In this document: positions 12,683 through 24,383 of the stretch, piece by piece
Position numbering within the stretch: the stretch's first letter is position 1
Layout of the letters: each line of letters begins with the position of its first letter
Source of the DNA: Phlebopus portentosus
Taxonomy: Eukaryota; Basidiomycota; Agaricomycetes; Boletales; Boletinellaceae
Assembly (NCBI GenBank): GCA_037892935.1
Contig: JAYXKI010000005.1
Location: 2,418,001 to 2,482,000, forward strand
Length of the DNA: 64,000 nt
Direction of reading: 5' to 3'
The notes under the pieces: model-generated
Database searches by the model: none
Told to the model about the DNA's origin: nothing
Seen by the model: only the letters and a program-made list of their open reading frames with translations
Made by a program: the position numbers and the translations under genes

Positions 12683-13522
12683 ATGGAGAATACTCAAGAA
12701 CAGGTACGTGCTCACTCTGCGCTTTCGCAGTCGTAGGACTGATTAAAAGAAAGAAACGGATAAGCAGCCTTCTCTTGTCTGTGACGGATATATCCAAGTA
12801 CAACTCTGCTACGCAGCATCCATTTCTTGAAGCCGCGCGCGTGGGGTCACTTGACGAAAGACTACTGTCTCTTTGGCTCTCGCAAGACCGCATATATGCA
12901 GCTCATGCTTATCCCCGTTTCATCGGTTCACTCATTGCAAAGATTCCATTCGCTTCTCATCACGCCATCGATAGCGAAGCGGAAGCATTGAATCAGCGTA
13001 TCCTATCTCTTCTGTCATACTCTCTTCAGAACGTTGTGAGGGAGGCACGTTTCTTCTTAGATACCGCCCGGAAGTACGGCCTTGATTTGGGATGCTGGAA
13101 GGAGCGTGCAGCGACGAAGGCATATTGTGCCGAGATGGCGCATGTAGCCAGTTGGGCGAGTCTTGAGGAAGGCCTCGTCTTTCTCTGGGCTATGGAGAAG
13201 GTACGTCTTTTATTTCGTTCAAGCCATGTCGATATATCGAATTATCGCGTAGCTTTATCTAGATTCATGGGCTTTCGTCTCTAATGGTTTATCAAAGCAA
13301 GGAGACTCTCGAGACGTCGCGTCACACGCGGTCAGGGAGTTCGCCAGTAATTGGACAAACGAGAAATTCGTCAATTTCGTAGATGATCTACGTAGCATCG
13401 TGGACTGTCTCAATCTTGAGGTAGGATCAGAACTCTGGAAGCGTGTGCAGACCGTATGGGATAGGGTGATAGAGCTTGAGACAGACTTCTGGCCCGAATC
13501 AGGAGAAGAGAACCAGGTGTGA
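12683..13522 (+). CDS. TENA/THI-4 family protein (thiaminase II fold)
   Basis: Heme-oxygenase-like helical fold used in thiamine salvage or pyrimidine degradation. Exon 1 (12683-12703) gives MENTQEQ; intron of about 50 bases to 12753; exon 2 (12754-13200) carries NSATQHPFLEAARVGSLDERLLSLW, the YAAHAYPRFIGSLI helix and EMAHVASWASLEEGLVFLWAMEK; intron 13201-13252; exon 3 (13253-13522) gives LYLDSWAFVSNGL and ends EENQV. About 245 residues, usual for the family. The expected pattern of an aspartate after the QDR motif and the Y-L-D-x-W segment is present. In fungi such stand-alone proteins often have no proven substrate, so a role in thiamine metabolism is inferred. Confidence 0.85.
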
Positions 13523-13855
13523 CCATGATACGCCCATGGACTTGTGGAGCGAGCCCAGGCTCGAAATCATGAGAAGTACTGTTGGCTATTGTCGCTGTTT
13601 AAAAAATTCAATTTGTGAATTATATGTGATTCTGTTCGGTGAAACCTGAGTTGTGCCTGCGAAGGCACGTATCAAAGATACTATACTGAGCACTTTTAAG
13701 CGGAGTTTGAAAGAGGACGCGTGTTGAACCCGTGACGAGCTGATTTGCTTCCGTGCGCGCCTTTTCTCTCGAACCATCCTCAGCTCTTCTCCCAACATCT
13801 GGTCTTTAACGCTGACTTTATCTTGCGGTAAATTCTTTTGTGACTCGAATGCGTG

Positions 13856-16800
13856 ATGGCGTCGTGGTCTCCGAGTGGCGACCGACCAGGTCGCTCCGAC
13901 TCCTCGCTCACAGTCAATGACGACAACTCTGAGCCATCTTCGTCCCAGCTCCCACACAGACCTCACTCGCCACAAGGGCCGCAGCTTGGTCGCAGAGCGC
14001 TTACAGAGTTGGACTTGGCTGCGTATAATCCTCGTCGGAACAGAGTCGCACGAGGCGGTGAGCGCGAGTGGACAGTGTTCGGCCAGCTCATGCAGGACAG
14101 CGGTCAACTCAGGACTCCAGACATTTCTCACAGCGTCAAGAAACGTCACTCGCAACGCAGCATCCGGGCTAGTGTTCCTTCCACGACCATGCCGAGCCGA
14201 CCTGAATCCATATTGCAGGAAGGCACTTCGGTCGTCCAATCCCCGGTTCAAGAAACGTTTCCAGAACTAGAGAGGACCGGCGCAGTGCACACCGACTATG
14301 ATTCAGATTCTGGCCCTGGCTCTGACTCCGAAAGCTCCACCTCAGTGCTACCTCCTCCTTCAGTGCCTCGCCGATGGCGTATACCAGAAATCCCAATTCT
14401 CTATCGTAACATCCTCAAATGTGCCGTGGCGTACTTTCTCGGCTCCCTTTGGACATACGTGACTCCATTATCCCTCATGATTGGCAGCATAACCTCTGGT
14501 GGAGATAGAGTGCCTTTCCCTTCTGGCCACATGGTTGCGACAGTGTAAGTGGCGTTACCTCACCATGTGACCCTCAACCCCTGACTATTTCGAAGAACGG
14601 TATATTTCAATCCGGCAAAGAGCGTGGGCGCAATGCTCGAGGCTGACCTATTCTGTCTTTACGGTCTCGCGTGGGCATCACTCATTAGTCTAGGGAGCAT
14701 GGCTATGTTCTGGTGGATTGACGTGAAACCCGGCTGGGAATGGCTCGCCGACGTAACAGTGATTACTTGGATTGGGCTCGGGATGACAGCTGTCGCGTTC
14801 ATGAAACTATGGATGGCTAAACCGACATTCAACACCGGTACGACGTCCTTCTTGTTCTTATTCCGACGCGTCATGCTAAGACTTATGGTAGCCTGTAGTA
14901 TGACGTCGATTATTCTATTCGTTGTGTAAGCTAGCTCGACAAGAGCTCCGTTTTCGAGGTAGTGCTGACGCAATCCATCAGTGTCGTCAAGGAGGGCGGA
15001 CCAGAAACACTGTTGCAGGTCGCAAAGGTAGTTTTCGTCGGTTCGACCATATCGAACCTTGTTTGCTATTGCCTTTGGCCGCAGACCGCATATTCTGGGC
15101 TACAGAAGAACATTACCCGCACTCTGGATTCCTTTGCAACGCTCCTTGACCTGCTAACTCGAACTTTCCTTATCTCGGACTCAGAAGCAACCGTTTCTCA
15201 GAGCCATCTTCAACGTGCAGTAAACGATCATCAGGCTAGCTTTACTGGCTTGAAGAAAAACCTGACGGAAGCACGGGGAGAATGGCTACTTGGAGGTGCG
15301 GAAGCAGCGCAAACTTATGAGGATGCTGTTGGTTGCATGAACCGTCTCGCTCAACATTTGAATGGGTTGAGAAGTGGAACGCGTTTACAAACCGAGTTGG
15401 CACAGGCAGCTCGCGAAGGTCGGATCGTACTTGAGAGAAATGCATCTAGTTCTCCGAGAAAGGACGGGCCAGCAGAAACTACCCAGAAGGATGGATGCAT
15501 TGATGACTCGGTGACATTGCAGATTGCTGCACATATCTTTGAGGAGCTGATTGACGACATGGGGCCGCCTCTCAAGGCTCTATCTGTAGGCATTTCAAGT
15601 GTAAACGAAAATGTCTGTACTCACTCTTTACGCCAGAATTCCTGCACGAATACTCTCCGCCAGCTTCGCAAATCCTTTGCTGAGCGTCAAGATTCCAGAA
15701 CAAGTGATATTCAGCGTTTCGTCGAGTTGACGGATGGCATACAACGGGCACTCTTCACTTTTGAGAGCACATCGAATCAAGCGGTTATGCGCGTGTATCG
15801 ACGCAGCAATCTTCTGGCGTCGGAAACTTTCTCCTCGGCAGCTGAGTCTATTGCTGCCATGAATAGCAGGAATAAGGACTTGTTCAGGGAAGATGAAAAT
15901 CAACTTCTTATGCGTTCCGGCGCAGACGAGACGGTTTTCTTAGTTTATTTGTAAGTGCTTTCTCTCACCCTTACCCGAGGAGCCTTGTGATGAAAGTGTC
16001 CAGCTTTATTTTTACCCTGCAAGAATTTGCGAAGGAACTAACGACTCTTACGGAAATAATGTGTCGTATCTATGTGATCGAGCATACTGTTAACGAACGA
16101 TGGTGGAGGAAACTTATCCATTTTTTTGCTTTCTCAAGCTGTAAGGAAAGAACACTGAGACTTCCGGCAAGTGTTAGCATGAAGCAGCGTAGACCAACAC
16201 TTTCAAAGCGCTTTAGTATGTACATGTACTACGCATGCATTGGATGACGGCAGCTGACATGCTCTATAGGTACGTTCATCTTGCCGAACGCGAGGCAACG
16301 TCACCCAATCTTTCCGAAAGTTCGCCCCCATGCGCCCAACACACTCTTGACTCCAGGGCGCGAGCAACTCAGCTTTGTTCAACGTGTTGGCCAATCGATA
16401 TGGAGACTGAACGAGACACTCAAGCAGAGCACTGTGAAATTTGCTTTCAAAGCTGGTATGGCTACAGCGCTTCTTGCGTCACCAGCCTTCTTTGATAGGA
16501 CGCGTCCGATCTTCACCGATTATCGTGGAGAATGGGCGCTGATTTCGGTAATCGATCAAAACCTGACCGTCGAATACCCTTTTTTACATTACTTCTTTAG
16601 TTCTTTGTTGTCATTTCTCCTACTATCGGAGCGGTGAATGTTTCGGTACTGTGCCCTGTTATTCGCGCTGATGGAATTCCTTTATTCCGAAGACGAACTT
16701 CCTTAGCCTCCATCGGGTTCTCGGAACTTTGTGAGATTTTCCCTCAGTACTGCTTGCCGTATCGCTGACAGAGACTTTCTCTTTTCGCCTCAGGCTTGGT

Positions 16801-18244
16801 GCCGTGGTGGCTGTCGCTGCTTTCACTCTGTTTCCAGAGAACCCGGTTGCATTGTCCATTTTCGGTTTTTTCTATTCCATTCCATGCTTTTACTACATCG
16901 TCGCAAAGCCTCAATACGCGACAAGCGGTCGCTTTGTCCTTCTGACGTATAACTTGACATGCTTATACTGGTACGTCAATAGCGCATTAGATGCACTGAC
17001 TCTCGGTAATCTCACTGAAATTCAGTTACAATGTCCGCCAGGACGATGTTCCGGTAACGGCTATTGCGTTCCGACGGACCGTCGCAGTAGCCACCGGTGT
17101 AATTTACGCCGGTGTGGTATCTCGATTGTGGTGGCCCTCGGAAGCTCGCAGAGAGCTCTCGAGCGCGTTGAGCTCGTGAGTTTTGTTTACTGCCTCTTGA
17201 TACACCTCGCCTAACCGTCCTGATAACAGGTTTTGCCTTAACATTGGTTGGCTTTACACTCATTTGGTCGCTGCCAACTCCGGCATTCTCGTCCGCGCGT
17301 CTCCTTCACAAGGAGATTTGCATCGTGAAGCACAAGAGGCAGTGAATGGCGTTGAGCGGGATCTGATACGGTACACTGGCACTAGCGGTACTACGGAGAC
17401 TGCCCGGCTGTTACCATCCTCAGTCAGCGAGAAGCTAAACGGGTCAATACAGACATTTATGGCAATGTATGTACGAGTATTCATCCATGCATTTGTTATT
17501 GATGGAACACAATTTTTAGGGAGCTGCATTTACAGATAAAACTAATTGAATTACAAGAACTATTGAAACAGACAGCACACGAGCCCCGTCTAAAGGGACC
17601 GTTTCCGATAGCGATGTATCGCTCCATCTTGACGAGCCTCCAGACAATACTGGACAGGTTGCATAGCATGCGTTGCGTTACTACGAGGGAGGAATGGTGA
17701 GTCCTTGCTTCGTGGTCAAGCTGTATCTAAAAACTAATGAACCGCTTGGCAGGCATACTGTGAGCGATTGGTCTTTAGATAGAGTACATTCGTTTACTTA
17801 GAACGAGTGGAGCAGTCTGTTCGTCAGGATTTCGTTCTTCCGGTCAACAGGGAGCGACGTGAAATGGTTGGAAATGTGATCCTGTATCTCTCCGTCCTTT
17901 CGGCGGCTTTTAAACTCAAGACCCCTCTTCCTCCGTATCTTCCGCCTGCGGAGAAATCTCGTCAACGATTGGTTCGTGATGTTTTTCCCTAGAATGTATG
18001 CCTTGTGACGATCCATTACTTTCAGGTTGAGGCAATTAGAGAACTGGACATCGTCAAGAATCGCGATGTTCGGGGTTCGCAGCAACTGCTATTCTTCGCT
18101 TATGCGCTGACCATGAAAGGTGTGATCCAGGAACTAGATTTCCTTGGAAGAACTTTACAGGACGCCTTTGGTGTTATTGGACAATCGAGAGAGGAGTTTG
18201 AGGCCATGTTTAGACCTAACGGGCAAATTGATAAGTTAGTGTGA
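13856..18244 (+). CDS. Fungal aromatic-acid-exporter-like membrane protein (BRE4 / ArAE_2 type)
   Basis: Large polytopic membrane protein with two membrane blocks. An N-terminal disordered Ser/Pro/Arg-rich region (about 170 residues from MASWSPSGD) precedes the first block, beginning ILYRNILKCAVAYFLGS and containing GGDRVPFPSGHMVATV and a tryptophan-rich helix (MAMFWWIDVKPGWEW). A long cytosolic stretch follows (from VVKEGGPETLLQVAKV), then the second block with VKFAFKAGMATALL, EWALISFFVVISPTIGA, FTLFPENP and WWPSEARRELS. The tail holds the conserved PLPPYLPPAEKSRQRL and LLFFAYALTMKGVIQELDFLG. I place introns at 14545-14595, 14926-14981, 15951-16003, 16216-16269, 16548-16600, 16634-16692, 16731-16793, 16971-17025, 17176-17229, 17467-17519, about 17697-17784 and about 17978-18027. 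The yeast relative BRE4 affects brefeldin A sensitivity; the transported compound is unknown. Confidence 0.85.
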
Positions 18245-18991
18245 TAGCACAATGCATGTGCGGCCTGGGTTATTTTCTTTTGTAACACGAACATGGGATA
18301 CACTAATTCACTGCATTTTCTTATCACTGTCTTGAATCTTCTACGGCTACGGAATAAATTTTATTACGAACACCTTATGGAGTCCATTTATGGTATCTAT
18401 ATTACACGACGCACGGACCACCGACGCGAGGGGGTATATAAGGCTTCAGGAGTGCGATTTTGAAATCCTCAGATTATACTCAGCTAGGATCTATTGTATA
18501 GGTGCTAACTCGAGTCTCGCATGTTTACACATGCCACACTCTTCAAATCCAGTAGATGACATCCGCGCTGCCTCGTCACACTGAGAACTATGCCTGTCTG
18601 CTTTCCAGCGTCGGGCTCGAGGACGTTTGGTTTGTCTTGCTATCACATCCCTTTGTGGGTGTGTTGGGTGAGCTAGCCAGCGAGAGCAGCGTTTGTCTGA
18701 TGGATTTCTTTTCTGAGTCTCATTATTTGTAATATAATTGATGCGTGAATATATCTTTGATTTTTCCTACATTTTTACTGAGCAATAGAGTGAAACTGGA
18801 TAATCACGTAAGGTCTACTAGTACATGTAGGTCATTGGCACCAGGCTCGTTAGAAGTAGGAAACTATTTATAAGCTAGAAGTTTCAGGCGACGACGAGCA
18901 CAGTATAAGCTGAAGTGATACTTTAAGCGAGTCCGTAGGGAGCAGAATCGGCGCGAGGTGCTTCTAAATAATATAGATCTAGATATTGGAC
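18245..18991. other. Intergenic region, nothing recognised
   Basis: Between two convergent genes. AT-rich with scattered short open frames that do not look coding; no repeat or RNA gene seen. Confidence 0.5.
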
Positions 18992-20816
18992 TCAGAGATG
19001 CCGCGAAGAAATGGAAACGCTGTGACCGCCTGAGTTGTTCCGTCGGTCGCGGCGACCAGATGTCGTGAGGCCGACATCATCAGCGTAAGGGTCCCCATGG
19101 CCATGCGAGCTTACACCGTCGTTTCTTTTGTCGTCTATTGGGCTGAAGCCGTCAACGTCACGCATCCCTGCGACAGGCTCTCCAACCTGCACAGTGCGCG
19201 TAAGGGGAGAATGGGCCGTCATTAGTCCAAGTGGGACGCCGTGCCCCGTCTGTGCATCCCGTTCTTGCCGGTATTGGCGCGGGAGAAGTGCGAGTCCGGC
19301 AGCGTACAGTATCGGAAGAACCTGTAGTTACTATTAGTTAAGAGCGAGCTTTCGCGTCTGACCATCCCAACTTACCACTACCCAAGCAATCCAAGCCTCG
19401 TTCACTCCTTTCGGTGCGGGTCCCCGTCCCATCGATTCCCATTCGCCCTTGTAGCCTGTTCGGACCTGATAGAACGATAAGCCAATGACGAGTAATCCAA
19501 TGACAGCATGAGCGTAGTTCTGCGGAGGACGTGTGCGTGTATCGTTTCTTCTAGGAGCAGGCTTTATGAAATGGATGATGCCACCAAGCGCACATTGGAC
19601 AAAATAAAGCACGAATATTGCTATTCCCCAGCGCTTATGGTCGTCGTTCAAGTGTTGTGCCCCGGCATTGCTCACGGCTGCGATACCGAGAGCGACCCCG
19701 ACCACGATAAGAGCACCCGCAAGATAAAATTGGATGATCCAATGCCCTATGAACCAGTGCGGCGAGAAGGTACGTAGCCAACGGGCCAGCAACGCTCCGG
19801 CTGGAAGCAATATGAGAAATGCGACGCCAAGAAGCACAGCGTGAGCGATAACGAGTTTCTGGAAACCCAGTAGAGGTACCGTAGACGAGCCTGAGCTACT
19901 TGCCGGATCTGTTGAGGACGATCCCGAACTTAGGGTTTTCGTTAGGTCAAGAGAAAACGTGCCGAAGGAGTCATGTTCCTGCAAACTCGCGGAAGTCGAA
20001 GAGTCCCCGGGGTTTGTGCTTGAAAAGGCCCATATAACTGACTGAGTAGTGTCCGAGTTTGCCTGATAGGAGCTGGGTAAGAAATCAATTGTGAATGCAG
20101 CGGGTTCGAATGTGCTTACTGGAACGCTGTAAGCGAATTCGGGCGTCGCACCAGACGTGCTTGTAATGTTTGACAGCAGAGTCGCAACACGAGACGGGGA
20201 AGAATCAACAGAAGGCTCTACATGACCGGATGCTATTCGCTGCGAGAGCGTGACCGACCCGTCTGAGTTGGTCCACATTATTACCATCGGTGAGTTGGCC
20301 ATTTGTGACCCAAATCCCCTTCACCAGCCACCGAAATAAGCAAGCGATTCTATCTGACATCCATCAAAACACCTACATCGCCATCCACCCAAGGGTACTA
20401 GAGCTCGTACTCTGCAGGATATATGAGACGGTTCCGCCGTTGACTACTGCGGATACACACATAACCTAGAGAAGCGGAAGGTGGAATCCAAATCCGGAAT
20501 GAACTCAGTGTTTATGACAAGTTGAGAAGGGCGAACGTACATCGCTGCATTGGCTATCGCCCGTCTGTCCCGTCAAGCCGCTCGAAGCCGCACTTGAGCT
20601 GGAGCTACTCGAAGCGGACGACGTCGTGGACAGAGTTGCACTTGAGCCGGAGCTACTCGAAGCGGACGACGTCGTGGACGGAGTTGCACCGCTTGAGTTA
20701 TCATCGTCGTCATTTCCCCCATGCCCGTTGCCATTGAAATCGTCGTCTTCACCAGGAGAACGTGCCACCGCGGAGAGTATAATTGGCAGTAAAGCGAAAA
20801 TGGTTGGGAGGCGCAT
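18992..20816 (-). CDS. Secreted/membrane DOMON-cytochrome b561 protein
   Basis: Likely transmembrane electron-transfer protein of the fungal DOMON plus cytochrome b561 type. Exon 1 starts MRLPTIFALLPIILSAVA, a clear signal peptide, followed by an Asp/Asn-rich and then a Ser/Thr-rich linker suited to O-glycosylation. After an intron (about 20428-20502) the DOMON-like heme or sugar domain begins (CVSAVVNGGTVSY), continues with GWMAMGFGSQMANSPMVIMW after a second intron (about 20309-20366), and ends before a GSSTVPLLGF linker. The cytochrome b561 part has about five helices with histidines placed for two hemes: KLVIAHAVLLG, FIGHWIIQFYLAG, DDHKRWGI and YAHAVIGLL. A last intron (19322-19375) leads to a hydrophilic tail ending SSRHL. 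Confidence 0.88.
20591..20686. repeat. 48-base tandem duplication in the linker of the DOMON-b561 gene
   Basis: Two adjacent 48-base copies (20591-20638 and 20639-20686) differing at two positions. In the minus-strand protein they encode repeated TLSTTSSASSSS-like blocks, so the duplication lengthens the Ser/Thr linker by 16 residues without breaking the frame. Confidence 0.85.
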
Positions 20817-21110
20817 CTCTAGATGCCAAGGGGCCGAACGCAGGCGAGAGTCGGGGAAAAGAAGTCACTGGTGCATTGCGGGGAAGTTGGGGCGTCGCCT
20901 CTTAACGAAGACAGATATAGCTAACCAGATATGAAGGCATCATTCTAACGACCGTCATCTGAAAATTATCATTGGCCACGGAGAACACTGCTCTTCTGGG
21001 CATTAGCTGACGGCATTAATAGAACAGAACATATTGGACACACACGGGGCTTGAATTCGCTTGGCAGCACATTATAGGGTTTATGCTGGCTTGTCAAATT
21101 GATCATAGAC

Positions 21111-21434
21111 ATGAGTGGTGACTTCTCCCACACATCCTCTGGATCTCATGCGAAGAACGTGTCCGCAGCAACGCCATCCGCAGCTCAGGGCGCAGGTCAA
21201 GCGAAAAAATCAATGCTCGAAGTTCAACGTGTTTGTTCAGACGTCAGCATATCATAGGAAGGACTGAACAGGCATGTATTCCCTCCTACCTCAGGCGACT
21301 ACTTACAGGCAATCCTAAACAAGTAAGAACGAGGACGTTGCTCGGCATCCGTCGCCACCGAGACCCCAAGCGTCATTCTACAACAATGGAAGAAGCACCG
21401 CGTCAAACTCGGAAACCTCGATAAAGCAATCTAA
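21111..21434 (+). CDS. Possible small spliced gene, unknown
   Basis: Starts MSGDFSHTSSGSHAKNVS and reads to KKSMLEVQR, then needs introns: AG sites near 21311 and a GTAAGA donor after AATCCTAAACAA at about 21323. A last segment reads VILQQWKKHRVKLGNLDKAI before TAA (21432-21434), which looks more protein-like than the alternative frame. I cannot fix a consistent splice model and do not recognise the product. It is upstream of, and convergent with, the API5-like gene's 3' end. Confidence 0.3.
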
Positions 21435-21470
21435 ATTCAAATGGGATAAGTAACTATGGCTCACTGGAGA

Positions 21471-24307
21471 TTAGCTCTTGGCCCGTTTCCTTTTCCGGCC
21501 ATCAGAGTGATCGGCCGGAGCACCGCCCCCAGCGGTATCCAACCTCGCCAACAGGCTGAGACCGCCACCGTTGAGCGCCCTAGCCTCATTGTCGCTTCCT
21601 TTCCGACGCTCCGCAGCACCTCGAATCTTAATCTCGCCCTGCGCTTGACTTGAAGCACCCAATATACTCATACCCATTGGCTCATTTAGAGAACTTCGAC
21701 GCGCCCTGTGTCTTAACTCCTCTTTTTCACCTAAAGTTGTCTGGGCTTCCCCATATGTCGAGAGATGTGATATATCCTTCCTCAGCGGGCCATGGAGTCC
21801 CACGACGGCGGAGGCCGGTGGCTTCTGTCCGCGGGAATTTGTATTGATGATGAAACGCGGCGAGCCTTTAGCCAAGTAAGTAGCGCTACAGAAAAGCATA
21901 TTCTTTCTTTGGTCCCGCATACCTTTTCTTATCGGCAATGCCGCAGAGTCTGTGATACGCGAAAGCAAGTCGCCGCCGCCGTTGGCATGTATGTATGCCT
22001 CACTGTTATCCGCGACGGAGCCGGAGACGCTTGATCGCATGTAATGAGATTTTACTGGGGCTGACGCTTCTGGCCCTAATCGGCTCAGAAGCGATGACGA
22101 TCCTCCACTGTCTCCCGGGAAACTGGTCCTATTCTCGCTTTTGAGCTTCTTCTTTGGCTGGGACGACGCATCGACGTATGCATACTCGCTCGTCTCCTTG
22201 CCTGCCACCATAGCTTGTGCATTAGGCAAGCTTGAAGTAGCAAGTCCAGAACGTGGCACTCGCGAACCGGGCAAAGCGGATGCCAGAATCCGGCTTGCGA
22301 AATTCGAAGATTCGAGTCCATGAGGTGGCCCCTGCTGTCCATTCGACGTCTGTGTTTGACGATCCGACCCTCGAACTCGATGAGCCCGGTTTCCAACCGC
22401 CTTCAATAAATTCTGTGAAGCAAAAATTTAAAAGGAGAAAATGTTGGAATCCTGTCACCCCGTAAACAAAAAAAAATAGAAACAACGGAAGACGTAATGA
22501 AAGACGTAGTTAAGAAACACAAATAGCTGCGATAGTGGAGTTTGCGACAAAAGAGGGACAGCGCGAACCCTTGATATTTCCATTGCTTGCCTGGCATCAT
22601 CGGGAAGTTGATGAGCGCGCGCTTCCATAGCTTCAACAGTGTTTGCATCCGCAGTCTGTGTTATCTTCGTATCTGTGTCAGATGTCATGGAACCAATTTC
22701 ATGTATGAGCGCATCGAGAGCGGCCGCTAAAGAAGGTGGAGGTAAAAAGTCCTCCTTGGTAACATTGATTTGCTGAAAGAACGTCAGCAGGCTTAGAAAC
22801 ACGGGTGTGGAATGGATCACACCTCCTCAATTGCACGCAACACTGCGTGGCATGAACGAGAAGTCACCTCAATTCTCTGCGTCGGCAAACATCTTCGCAA
22901 CATCTGAATAGAAACAATTAGAAGGCAATAAGCAATATTTTTGTAACGCTTACAGTTAGCAATCCCGGAGCAAGACCTAGAAATTGAACGGAAGAAGAAT
23001 TCTTATTCTCAGGAGTCGACGTTGAATCACATGTAGCGCAAAGGCATTCAGCGACCTTCAAAGCGGCTCCGCATGGAACACGGTCCAGCAACGAATAGTC
23101 TGCGAAGAATTTCAAGACCTGGAGCCCATCCGCTGCCGGCATGGAATGCATAGATTGAGTACGCAACGGCGGAAAGCCGGAGGATGTAGAGTGCGCAGCA
23201 AGCGATAGTGGTGTAACTACACGGACAGCCTCCTCAAGCAATTGACAAAGTTTATTGATGTCCGTTTGTTCCGCCTCCAATGACAACTTTACGGCATCAA
23301 GTAGAGTTTGGAGGACGGCGTTTCCACTCTGCGATGGTCCGCGAGAAAGGGAAGGAAGATTTAACAGAATGTCAGTAACAATCATGTGCACTTCCGAGGG
23401 GGATGCTTGAGGGATTGCCTGGAGACGAGATAAGCAGGATGAAAACGTCCAGGAGCTGATGATGTACCTCTAGCATTCCCTTCAATAGAATTGATTCAAC
23501 TTCCTGATTCTTGACCACCCTAATAATACACACGCGGTACTTGTCGGCCAGAAACTGAAGCACCAAACTGCGTAACCGTGAGCGTAATAGCCTTTCCTCG
23601 TCATCCCCGAGATCTGCAGGATTAAGTACACATTGTTCACACAAAACTTGCAATGTGCCCCGAGGATCCAAGTCAACGTGTTGTTGAAGAGCCCGCTTGA
23701 CGACCGCCACCTCTCTTGGGTCGTCTGCGGATACATGAGTTAATCTGGTTTGGGCAGGAACACGAATATCACGCGCACCGCTCTGAAGCAGCTGGACAAG
23801 CACATCTGCGTTGCGCATAAGCCAGCTCTTATCTACTTTCGACACCGATGTGATGGCCCCGTATCCGGCAATGCGAACCTACAAAGTCAACGGACTCAGA
23901 GATAGCTTTTTTACAAGACGAAAGAAGGCGACTGATACCTCTTGATCCTGATCTTCGCACATGTCATATACGATATTGATCGCTTCATCTTGAAACTCTG
24001 GGAAGTCAATGAAGAAGTCCTTTACTCTCTCAACGATGAGTTTCTTGCAGAATGAATCGAGATCTGGTTCTTTGGCAAGTTCTAACATGCGCATAAAAGC
24101 GCACCGTCGCTGAAAAGGATCGGATGAGAGTTCTGGCTGAAAAGAAGAGATGAAGAGAAGTGTACTTACAAATTGACTCTGTCTGTTGTAATCATTTGCA
24201 GCACGTCTGAAGTGATCCTTAAGCTCGAGTCGCTGAGCATCTGTCCTCGTCGGCATCGAAGAGGTGAACACAGGAGTTGCAGCAACATAGGGGAAAGCAG
24301 AGTGCAT
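21471..24307 (-). CDS. API5 (apoptosis inhibitor 5)-like HEAT-repeat protein
   Basis: Helical-repeat nuclear scaffold; animal API5 opposes apoptosis and binds Acinus, and its fungal role is unknown. Start at 24307 (MHSAFPYVAATP); the region DAQRLELKDHFRRAANDYNRQ is followed after an intron by RRCAFMRMLELAKEP and by DFPEFQDEAINIVYDMCEDQD, matching the API5 helix that reads FPELADSAINAQLDLCEDED in animals. The next exon (from about 23879) gives VRIAGYGAITSVSKVD, VLVQLLQSG and LDPRGTLQVLCEQC. Further exons end with a long Ser/Gly/Arg-rich disordered tail (22406-21471) finishing in DGRKRKRAKS, an NLS like that of API5. Multiple short introns; the 22410-22920 part is uncertain in detail. Confidence 0.75.
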
Positions 24308-24383
24308 GATTACATAATCATACAGCTTACTTTAGCATGGTACTGGACTTGGCGTCAACCGTACCTCTTCGTCCTCGACAACC